This document shows, piece by piece, positions 8,217 to 13,889 of a stretch of 14,502 bases of DNA. Origin of the DNA: DTFZ01 sp964510055 (GTDB taxonomy: Bacteria > Bacillota > Clostridia > Christensenellales > SZUA-584); assembly GCA_964510055.1 (NCBI GenBank), contig CAZDZY010000079.1, positions 1-14,502 on the forward strand. Direction: 5' to 3'. Both the position numbers and the translations under genes were made by a program. Under the pieces are notes generated by a model, which saw nothing but the letters and a program-made list of their open reading frames with translations, did no database searches and had not been told where the DNA came from. Every line of letters starts with the position of its first letter. Position 1 is the first letter of the stretch.

Positions 8217-9136
8217 GTAAAAGCAGGTTTATCGTTATAACCGGGCCAACAGCTTCTGGGAAAACGCAGGTTTCAGCAGAAGCGGCGAAGCGGCTTAAAA
8301 CAGAGATAATCTGTGCCGATAGCATGCAGATATATAAAGGAATGGATATAGGCACGGCTAAAGCAACAGAAGAACAGCGTCAGGGCATTGCGCATCATAT
8401 GATTGATATCGCCCGCCCTGATGAGGATTATTCCGTTGCGGAGTTTCAAAAGGCCGCGTTTTCGCTTATAGAAGAGATCAACGGACGCGGCATGATTCCT
8501 ATAGTTTCAGGGGGGACAGGGCTATATATCAACTCATTGGTATATAAACTTGATTTTGGAACGAATAGCAGGGATGACGCGGTTCGACAAAAATACGCAC
8601 AACTTGCTGATGACAAAAGCGTTTCTTATCTGTATAATATCCTTAAGGAAAAAGACCCAGAATATGCAAGTATTATTTCCGAAAACGATAAAAAGCGCGT
8701 CATACGCAGGCTGGAGATAATCGAAACGGGAGGAAAGCCGGGATACAATTTCCGGCAATATAACGACAGTTATGATTATATAATAATAGGGCTTTCAATG
8801 CCAAGGGACTTCCTGTATAAACGTATCGATGAAAGAGTTGACAACATGATGCAAGAAGGGCTTTTGGATGAGGTCAGGCATATCTATACAGAATACGGGA
8901 ACGTAAACGCTTTGCAGGCAATAGGCTATAAAGAACTGGTTTCTTATATAAACGGGAAGTGCGGGCTTGAAGATGCCAAAGCGCTGATAAAGAGAAATAC
9001 AAGGCATTTTGCAAAGCGGCAGGAGACATGGTTTAAGAGAGACGAGCGGATTGTATGGTTCGATATTTCCAAATATTCCTGTATAGAAGATACAATTAGT
9101 GATATAATCATATGTATAAAAAGAAAGGGGTTTTAG
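8213..9136 (+). CDS. miaA: tRNA dimethylallyltransferase MiaA
   Basis: MiaA transfers a dimethylallyl group from DMAPP to N6 of A37 in tRNAs with A36-A37-A38, making the i6A that MiaB later methylthiolates. The 307-residue length is typical. Walker A-like GPTASGKT (11-18) binds the diphosphate. DSMQIYKGMDIGTAK follows with the catalytic Asp at 36, and GGTGLYI (100-106) and the C-terminal TRHFAKRQETWFKR stretch match the family. The ATG overlaps the mutL stop (ATGA, 8213-8216), and hfq begins 1 nt after the TAG stop. The order mutL-miaA-hfq is widely conserved in bacteria. Nothing looks damaged or transferred. Confidence 0.98.
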   Translation: MSKSRFIVITGPTASGKTQVSAEAAKRLKTEIICADSMQIYKGMDIGTAKATEEQRQGIAHHMIDIARPDEDYSVAEFQKAAFSLIEEINGRGMIPIVSGGTGLYINSLVYKLDFGTNSRDDAVRQKYAQLADDKSVSYLYNILKEKDPEYASIISENDKKRVIRRLEIIETGGKPGYNFRQYNDSYDYIIIGLSMPRDFLYKRIDERVDNMMQEGLLDEVRHIYTEYGNVNALQAIGYKELVSYINGKCGLEDAKALIKRNTRHFAKRQETWFKRDERIVWFDISKYSCIEDTISDIIICIKRKGF

Positions 9137-9137
9137 T

Positions 9138-9389
9138 ATGCAGAAATCAGTCATAGTATTACAAGATGTTTTTTTAAACCAAGTTCGAAAAGAAAAGGTC
9201 CCCGTTACTATCCACCTTACAAACGGATATCAGATAAAAGGATCCGTAAAGGGTTTTGACAATTTTACTATAATACTTGACAGCGAAGGAAAGCAGCTTA
9301 TGATATACAAGCACGCGGTTTCTACTATTGCGCCTACTAAATCGGTATTCTTTACATTCTCTGATAAGCAGAAGGACATGCCTGAATAA
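9138..9389 (+). CDS. hfq: RNA-binding chaperone Hfq
   Basis: Hfq is a ring-shaped hexameric Sm-like protein that binds small RNAs and mRNAs. The 83-residue protein has the Sm1 region (about 8-48, with Q9 and the HLTNGYQIKGSVKGFD stretch) and the Sm2 signature YKHAVSTI (57-64), whose K58-H59 line the proximal RNA-binding pore. The rim segment NQVRKEKVPV has R17, K18 and K20, a basic patch somewhat like the arginine rim of E. coli Hfq. The C-terminal tail is short, as is usual in Bacillota. It starts 1 nt after miaA with a strong AAAGGGG SD about 7 bases upstream. The role in sRNA regulation in this organism is inferred from the family. Confidence 0.97.
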   Translation: MQKSVIVLQDVFLNQVRKEKVPVTIHLTNGYQIKGSVKGFDNFTIILDSEGKQLMIYKHAVSTIAPTKSVFFTFSDKQKDMPE

Positions 9390-9394
9390 TATAT

Positions 9395-10663
9395 ATGCAT
9401 ATACTTGATGATTTTGGCATCGGCGAAGATATACGAAAGCTTGTAAGCGGCGCCGAAGCCGGGCTTGGGAAGATATTCCGGGATGTAGAAGCGACAGCAG
9501 AGTTCAATCAATATAAAGTAATAGACGCGTTCCGGCAGGAGAATATTTCTCCGCGCCATTTCAGCCCATCTAATGGATACGGCTATTCCGATGACGGAAG
9601 GGAAGCCCTCTGTCGGGTGTTTGCACGGATAACGAAAGCCGGGAAATCGATATTAAGCCCGCATATCGCCTCGGGAACGCATGCGATATCGCTGGCTTTA
9701 TTTTCGCTGCTGCGCCCCGGCGACGCGATGATAAGCGTGACCGGGCGTCCGTACGATACACTTACAAGCGTCATTGGCGATAAAAGGGATAAAGATATTG
9801 GCTCGCTGGCCGATTTCGGAGTGGAATACAAGCAAGTCGATCTTTTTCCTGACGCAGCAATAGACATAAATAAAGTTATTGATACCGTAAAACACACCGA
9901 TAAGCCTAAGCTTCTTTTTATACAGCGCTCGAGGGGCTACGCCTGGCGCAAAGCGCTTTCCATGAAAGAAATAAGAGAGTTTGCGCAGAATATCAAAAAA
10001 ATCTTTCCCGATATAATTATAATGGCGGATAACTGCTACGGGGAGTTCTGCGAAACGGAAGAACCTATTGAGTGCGGCGTTGATATAATAGCAGGTTCCA
10101 TGATAAAAAACCCCGGGGGAGGGATAGCGCCTACCGGAGGGTACGTTACAGGAAGAGCAGACCTTATCGAACTCGCGGAAAACCGGCTGACAAGCCCGGG
10201 GCTGGGAGCGGAAATCGGCTCGTACGAAGCTACATACAGGCCGTTTTTTCAAGGGCTTTTCATGGCGCCCCATACTGTTGCAGAGGCACTAAAAGGCAGC
10301 ATACTATCCGCTAAAGTATTCGAAACGCTGGGATATAAAGTATACCCGCAGTATAACGCCCAGAGAAGCGATATAACGCAGTCTATAATGCTGGGAGACG
10401 AAAAGTTACTACTTGCGTACACGAAGGGCATACAAAAAGCCGCTGCTGTAGACAGCCACGCGACTCCAGTTCCATGGGACATGCCGGGTTATGATGATAA
10501 AATAGTTATGGCGGCCGGAACGTTCGTTCAGGGAGCTTCGATAGAGCTTTCCGCTGACGCTCCCGTAAAACCGCCCTATATAGTCTACGCTCAGGGAGGC
10601 CTGACTTACGCGCATATGAAACTGGGGCTCATGTGTGCGCTTGCAGAGATGGGTATTATTTAA
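9395..10663 (+). CDS. PLP-dependent Met gamma-lyase family protein (YnbB/'aluminium resistance' type)
   Basis: This 422-residue protein belongs to the Met_gamma_lyase family (PF06838), PLP enzymes of aspartate-aminotransferase fold often annotated as aluminium resistance proteins. PLP-site features are visible: ASGTHAI (92-98) for phosphate contacts, D212 in ADNCYGEF for the pyridine nitrogen, and the Schiff-base lysine K238 in GSMIKNPGGG. The natural reaction is not established; C-S lyase chemistry on sulfur amino acids is suggested only by homology. It is the last gene of the mutS operon, 5 nt after hfq. No SD lies at normal distance before the ATG; the nearest purine run (AAGGA, about 9372) is too far, so translation may depend on coupling to hfq. 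The same gene follows hfq or a near neighbour in other Bacillota, such as Bacillus ynbB. Its end overlaps convergent lexA by 8 nt. Confidence 0.9.
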   Translation: MHILDDFGIGEDIRKLVSGAEAGLGKIFRDVEATAEFNQYKVIDAFRQENISPRHFSPSNGYGYSDDGREALCRVFARITKAGKSILSPHIASGTHAISLALFSLLRPGDAMISVTGRPYDTLTSVIGDKRDKDIGSLADFGVEYKQVDLFPDAAIDINKVIDTVKHTDKPKLLFIQRSRGYAWRKALSMKEIREFAQNIKKIFPDIIIMADNCYGEFCETEEPIECGVDIIAGSMIKNPGGGIAPTGGYVTGRADLIELAENRLTSPGLGAEIGSYEATYRPFFQGLFMAPHTVAEALKGSILSAKVFETLGYKVYPQYNAQRSDITQSIMLGDEKLLLAYTKGIQKAAAVDSHATPVPWDMPGYDDKIVMAAGTFVQGASIELSADAPVKPPYIVYAQGGLTYAHMKLGLMCALAEMGII

Positions 10664-11261
10664 ATATCCTGAGCACGCCGATAACCTTTCCTAATATGTT
10701 CATATCTTTAGTGTATATCGGCTGGTATTTCTCGTTTTCTGGCTGAAGCTTTATGCGGCCGTTCTCTAGATAGAACCGTTTTACTGTAGCTTCGTCTTCG
10801 ATCATTGCTACAACTATATCCCCGTTCTGCGCATAATCCTGTTTCTTCGCTATTATCCTGTCCCTGTCGAATATACCGGCGTTAACCATGCTGTCTCCGC
10901 TGACGTTTAAAATAAAGACGTCGTCGGTACCTAAAAGCGAGTAGGGGAGGGAGAGGTATTCTTCTATGTTTTCAACAGCAGTAATGGGAACTCCGGCCGC
11001 TACCTTTCCGACTATGGGTATACGCACCATGCGCTCTTTAGTCGCGCTACCGTCCATTACCATTATAGTACGCGGTTTCGCGGGGTCTCTGGAGATATAT
11101 CCTTTTTTTTCAAGCTTTGTTAGATGAGCGTGGGCGGTCGACGTAGATTTTAAATCGAGCGCCGAACATATATCGCGAACGCACGGCGCGTATCCGGTCT
11201 CTTCCATATAACGTTTGATATACTGGAACACATCGTTCTGGCGCTTGGATAAACCCTCCAT
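10656..11261 (-). CDS. lexA: LexA SOS repressor
   Basis: LexA represses the SOS regulon and is inactivated by RecA-stimulated self-cleavage. The 201-residue protein has an N-terminal winged helix-turn-helix (about 1-65, with the YAPCVRDICSALDLKS and STAHAHLTKLEKKGYI helices). The cleavage site is A89-G90 in KVAAGVPI. The S24-peptidase domain has catalytic S124 (SGDSM) and K161 (ATVKRFY), so it should be cleavable. AGAGGTG lies about 5 bases before the ATG. It has its own promoter and an SOS box, so it is likely autoregulated. It is separated from the upstream recombinase gene by only 68 bases and converges on the PLP enzyme gene with an 8-nt overlap. Confidence 0.97.
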   Translation of the reverse strand: MEGLSKRQNDVFQYIKRYMEETGYAPCVRDICSALDLKSTSTAHAHLTKLEKKGYISRDPAKPRTIMVMDGSATKERMVRIPIVGKVAAGVPITAVENIEEYLSLPYSLLGTDDVFILNVSGDSMVNAGIFDRDRIIAKKQDYAQNGDIVVAMIEDEATVKRFYLENGRIKLQPENEKYQPIYTKDMNILGKVIGVLRIFK

Positions 11262-11279
11262 AAAATCACCTCTAAAATC

Positions 11280-11308
11280 ATATTAGCAAATACGAATGCA
11301 TAAGTCAA
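11280..11308 (-). promoter_or_regulatory. Promoter of lexA
   Basis: On the minus strand TTGACT (-35, 11303-11308) is followed after 17 bases by TAATAT (-10, 11280-11285). Transcription would start near 11273, about 12 bases before the lexA ATG, so the leader is little more than the SD. It separates lexA from the proC-rnhA-recombinase unit, though readthrough from that unit is possible because I see no terminator between them. Confidence 0.75.
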
Positions 11309-11316
11309 CGAATTTA

Positions 11317-11330
11317 CAAACAAATGTTCT
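11317..11330 (-). promoter_or_regulatory. LexA-binding site (SOS box)
   Basis: The minus strand reads AGAACATTTGTTTG. It matches the Gram-positive SOS box core GAAC-N4-GTTC at seven of eight positions (final C is T). It lies 8 bases upstream of the lexA -35 box and touches the stop codon of the recombinase gene. Autorepression of lexA through such a box is usual in Bacillota. The role here is inferred from match and position. Confidence 0.65.
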
Positions 11331-12370
11331 TATTCGTCCCGGAATTTAACAACTCCGGAAGCCGACTTGCGCCTTGCCTCGTCGATAGCCGCGTAATGCT
11401 TTCTTGTGGTGTTTACGTCTTTATGGCCAAGGACGTCCGCCACAAGATATATATCGCCCGTTTCTTCGTAAAGCATAGTGCCGTATGTGCTGCGCAGTTT
11501 ATGGGGGGATATGTTTTTCAGCGGGACAGCAAGCCGGGCATACTTTTTTACAAGCTCCTGCAAAGCGCGAACACTCATTCGCGTATTCTGAAGAGATAGG
11601 AACATGGGGGAGTCCTGGCAGAAACTGGCAGAATTATTTCTTTCTTCCATATACCGCTCAAGAGCTGATTTTGTTTCTTCGCCGAAATACAGTAATACTT
11701 CATTACCGCCTTTTCTTAAAACCTTGAACGAATTTCTATTAAAATCGAAATCGCTTACATCAAGCGCGCAAAGTTCGCTGATGCGGATGCCGGTAGTTAG
11801 AAATAACGTAAATATGGCAAGANNNNNNNNNNCGCGCAGCTTGGTTTTTTCGTGAAAATCAAGTTGTTTTTGCGTTAATCCGGAGCCGGTTTCAATAATG
11901 TTTAGCAGCGAGAGAGCTTCGTCGGTTTCGAGCCTTACGATGGGTTTTTCATGTATCTTCGGCGTTTCGAGTTTTTCAGTGACATTGACGTCTATAAGCC
12001 CTTTTTTATAATAATACTTGTATAAAGACCTTATGGAAGATAATTTCCGCGCTAATCCTTTTTCACCGTTTTCCATTACGGTATCGTCTTTATAATACAG
12101 CGTAAGAAATTCTAAAAAGCGCTCAAAATCGTTTATAGATATATACTGAAGGTCTTTCGCAGTAAAATGCATAGCGTCTTTGCCAAGTTCGTTTTCAACG
12201 AACGAAAAGAAAAGCCTTAAGTCGTAAGCATAGTTTATGCGCGTTAGAAGTGACGTCCTCGGCTCGATCCCACGAAAAAAATCAAGGCAGAAGGGAGGCA
12301 GCGTGGCAAGGACGGAGCGCAGCTTTTCAGTTTTTTGAACGTTGATCTCTGTTTTGCTTGATTTGGACAT
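11330..12370 (-). CDS. Tyrosine recombinase (XerC/XerD-like), interrupted by an assembly gap
   Basis: This is a site-specific recombinase of the phage-integrase family, nominally 346 residues when ten Ns are read as given. The N-terminal part (about 20-160) is the helical core-binding domain. The catalytic domain keeps the full set R196 (TTGIRISEL), K220 (RKGGN), H290-x-x-R293 (SPHKLRSTYG), H316 (LGHKDV) and nucleophile Y326 (RKHYAAI), numbered with the gap as four residues. It should be active. AAGGG lies 6 bases before the ATG. The Ns fall between KLR and LAIFTLF; family comparison suggests one residue, not four, is missing. It follows proC-rnhA on the same strand, with a 36-bp inverted repeat between rnhA and the start codon. 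No phage or transposon genes are nearby, so a chromosomal Xer-type or solitary resolvase role is as likely as an integrase. I cannot tell whether it is the dif-acting XerC or XerD. Confidence 0.85.
   Translation of the reverse strand: MSKSSKTEINVQKTEKLRSVLATLPPFCLDFFRGIEPRTSLLTRINYAYDLRLFFSFVENELGKDAMHFTAKDLQYISINDFERFLEFLTLYYKDDTVMENGEKGLARKLSSIRSLYKYYYKKGLIDVNVTEKLETPKIHEKPIVRLETDEALSLLNIIETGSGLTQKQLDFHEKTKLRXXXXLAIFTLFLTTGIRISELCALDVSDFDFNRNSFKVLRKGGNEVLLYFGEETKSALERYMEERNNSASFCQDSPMFLSLQNTRMSVRALQELVKKYARLAVPLKNISPHKLRSTYGTMLYEETGDIYLVADVLGHKDVNTTRKHYAAIDEARRKSASGVVKFRDE
11823..11832. other. Assembly gap of ten Ns inside the recombinase gene
   Basis: Ten undetermined bases interrupt the recombinase coding sequence. 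On the coding strand the flanks read CTGCGCG before and TCTTGCC after the gap. Ten is congruent with one modulo three, so the frame is kept whether the gap stands for ten bases or for a single base. Confidence 0.99.
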
Positions 12371-12390
12371 ATAAGACCCTTTTCCTCATA

Positions 12391-12426
12391 TATCTATGCG
12401 CAAAACATGTCTTTTACGCATAGATA
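12391..12426. repeat. 36-bp inverted repeat in front of the recombinase gene
   Basis: Arms TATCTATGCG (12391-12400) and CGCATAGATA (12417-12426) are perfect 10-bp inverted copies. After one mismatch the pairing continues with AAAA (12402-12405) and TTTT (12412-12415), leaving a 6-base centre, CATGTC. It sits between the rnhA stop (12434) and the recombinase start (12370). No U-run follows on either strand, so it is not an intrinsic terminator. It could be a recombinase site, an operator, or an mRNA hairpin near the recombinase ribosome binding site. Confidence 0.85.
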
Positions 12427-12433
12427 GAAATTA

Positions 12434-12907
12434 CTATACCTGCCCCTCTTTTACGGATTTTTCATCTTTTTTTGTATTTTGCTTTATGGCCTCTCTTGCG
12501 AGCTTATCGCACAGGTTGTTATATTTATCATCGGCATGGCCTTTTACCTTGCGCCACGAGACCTTATGCGCTTTTGATGTGTCAATTATCTGCTGCCACA
12601 GCTCCTGATTTTCGACAGGCTTCTTCGAAGCAGTTTTCCAGCCGTTTTGCTGCCAGTTATCTATCCAGCCTTTTTCAAACGCGTCGTGGATATATGAACT
12701 GTCGGTATGTATAGTAACATCGCACGGTTCATTTAACGCAGCCAGAGCTTCTATAACGGCTTTAAGCTCCATCCGGTTGTTTGTGGTATCAGGCTCAAAA
12801 CCGCTTATTTGTTTCTCTTTGCCTTTATATATAAGCACTGCAGCCCAGCCGCCAGGGCCCGGATTGAACGAGCACGCGCCGTCAGTATATATAGTTACTT
12901 TTTTCAT
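12434..12907 (-). CDS. rnhA: Ribonuclease HI
   Basis: RNase HI cuts the RNA strand of RNA-DNA hybrids such as R-loops and primer remnants, using two metal ions. The 157-residue protein has the catalytic carboxylates D9 (YTDGA), E47 (NRMELKAV), D69 (HTDSSY) and D134 (LCDKLARE), plus H124 in VKGHADD. These are almost exactly at the E. coli positions 10, 48, 70, 134 and 124. The basic-protrusion region, with W81, W85, W90 and several lysines (about 80-100), is kept, so it is the E. coli-type enzyme rather than a short form. The start at 12907 gives the normal N-terminus MKKVTIYTDGA and overlaps the proC stop as ATGA. A longer in-frame extension inside proC is not used. Confidence 0.97.
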   Translation of the reverse strand: MKKVTIYTDGACSFNPGPGGWAAVLIYKGKEKQISGFEPDTTNNRMELKAVIEALAALNEPCDVTIHTDSSYIHDAFEKGWIDNWQQNGWKTASKKPVENQELWQQIIDTSKAHKVSWRKVKGHADDKYNNLCDKLAREAIKQNTKKDEKSVKEGQV

Positions 12908-13704
12908 TGGGACAACACCTTCGATTTCTTCGCGCACTGCTCGACTGCGGTTATAACGGCGCCTCTGAAACCGTTTGTCTCGAGAGCCCTTACAGCCTCT
13001 ATGGTAGTCCCGCCCGGCGAGCATACGGCGTCTTTGAGCGTCCCCGGATGCAGCCCCGTTTCGATCACGGTTTTTGCCGCCCCGAGTACGGTTTGCGCCG
13101 CAAGCGCCATAGCCTTATCCCGCGGCAGGCCGCAAAGCACTCCTCCGTCTGAAAGAGCCTCGATAAACATATATACGTACGCCGGCCCGCTTCCCGAAAC
13201 TGCTGTCACGGCGTCCATCTGCTTTGTAGGCACATGTTCTATCTTACCAAGAGCTCTAAAAACGCTTTCTATGAATTCACTGTGATCATCGTCAAAATTG
13301 GATGGCGATTCAAAAACGCTCATTCCCTCCCCCGCCATGAGCGGCGTATTGGGCATAAGGCGTAAAACCTTCCTGCCCATGCCTATTATATTTTTGATCA
13401 TATCGGCGCTCCAGCCTGCCGCGATAGATACTATGGGTTTATCGGTTTCTTTTATCTCGGCTAATACAGACGCCATAACGTTGGGCTTGACCGCAAGCAG
13501 TATGATATCGCTGCTTTCGCATAAAGCTTTGACACTTTCATAAACATTTATACATAAATTGATCTTTAATGTGTCGCTCTTGTTACTGTCTATATCATAA
13601 ACGTGTACATCTTCAGCGTTAATTATATTATTTTCTATCGCGCCTTTTATTATGGCCGAAGCCATATTTCCGGCGCCGATAAATCCAAGGCTGTATTTCG
13701 ACAT
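12904..13704 (-). CDS. proC: Pyrroline-5-carboxylate reductase
   Basis: ProC reduces 1-pyrroline-5-carboxylate to proline with NAD(P)H, the last step of proline synthesis. The 266-residue protein has the N-terminal Rossmann nucleotide site GFIGAGNMA (7-15), VSIAAGWS (92-99), MPNTP (117-121), and the C-terminal signature region SGSGPAYVY (170-178) through SPGGTT (229-234). The length is typical. AGGAGG lies 7 bases before the ATG. It appears to head the proC-rnhA-recombinase unit. rnhA starts at the overlapping ATGA, so the two are probably coupled although their functions are unrelated. The minus strand upstream has TATAAT (13740-13745) inside the palindrome ATTATAAT but no convincing -35 box. 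Confidence 0.97.
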   Translation of the reverse strand: MSKYSLGFIGAGNMASAIIKGAIENNIINAEDVHVYDIDSNKSDTLKINLCINVYESVKALCESSDIILLAVKPNVMASVLAEIKETDKPIVSIAAGWSADMIKNIIGMGRKVLRLMPNTPLMAGEGMSVFESPSNFDDDHSEFIESVFRALGKIEHVPTKQMDAVTAVSGSGPAYVYMFIEALSDGGVLCGLPRDKAMALAAQTVLGAAKTVIETGLHPGTLKDAVCSPGGTTIEAVRALETNGFRGAVITAVEQCAKKSKVLSQ

Positions 13705-13718
13705 TTTGCCGCCTCCTA

Positions 13719-13747
13719 TTGACGTAGGTTTCTAAATTTATTATAAT
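13719..13747 (+). promoter_or_regulatory. Promoter of tRNA-Trp
   Basis: TTGACG (-35, 13719-13724) and a perfect TATAAT (-10, 13742-13747) are spaced by 17 bases. The expected start is near 13754, nine bases before the mature tRNA. The -35 overlaps the upstream flank of the proC ribosome binding site on the opposite strand. Confidence 0.85.
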
Positions 13748-13762
13748 ATCGTTTGTCTGCTA

Positions 13763-13837
13763 AGGGGAGTGGCTCAACGGTAGAGCAACGGTCTCCAAAA
13801 CCGTCGGTTGCGTGTTCGAATCGCGTCTCCCCTGCCA
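13763..13837 (+). tRNA. tRNA-Trp (anticodon CCA)
   Basis: A complete cloverleaf can be drawn: acceptor AGGGGAG/CTCCCCT, D-arm GCTC/GAGC with a 7-base loop, anticodon stem ACGGT/ACCGT with loop CTCCAAA, a 5-base variable region, T-arm GCGTG/CGCGT with loop TTCGAAT, discriminator G and an encoded CCA end. The anticodon CCA (13795-13797) reads UGG. The loop has A36-A37-A38, the recognition element of MiaA, so A37 is a likely substrate of the MiaA and MiaB encoded in this window. It has its own promoter upstream and a terminator about 20 bases downstream. Confidence 0.97.
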
Positions 13838-13857
13838 TAATTAACCCTGTTGGGAAT

Positions 13858-13886
13858 AAAAGCGTCTTAATGGCGCTTTTTATTTT
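13858..13886. terminator. Bidirectional intrinsic terminator between tRNA-Trp and purB
   Basis: The stem AAAAGCGTC (13858-13866) pairs with GGCGCTTTT (13872-13880) around the loop TTAAT, with one G-T pair. On the plus strand it runs into TTTTTATTTT, terminating tRNA-Trp. On the minus strand the same hairpin ends in TTTTATT just after the purB stop at 13890, so it can serve both convergent transcripts. Confidence 0.85.
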
Positions 13887-13889
13887 AGA

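Noticed and set aside
9698..10273. Open frame of about 191 codons antisense to the PLP enzyme gene
   Set aside because: No family pattern, no ribosome binding site, and it covers the conserved PLP-site codons on the other strand.
12391..12426. Inverted repeat read as an intrinsic terminator after rnhA
   Set aside because: Neither strand has a T-tract after the stem, and the minus-strand side runs straight into the recombinase ribosome binding site.
12908..13024. 39-codon N-terminal extension of RNase HI
   Set aside because: It lies inside proC in another frame, is rich in Arg as expected of a shadow frame, and the conserved N-terminus starts at 12907.
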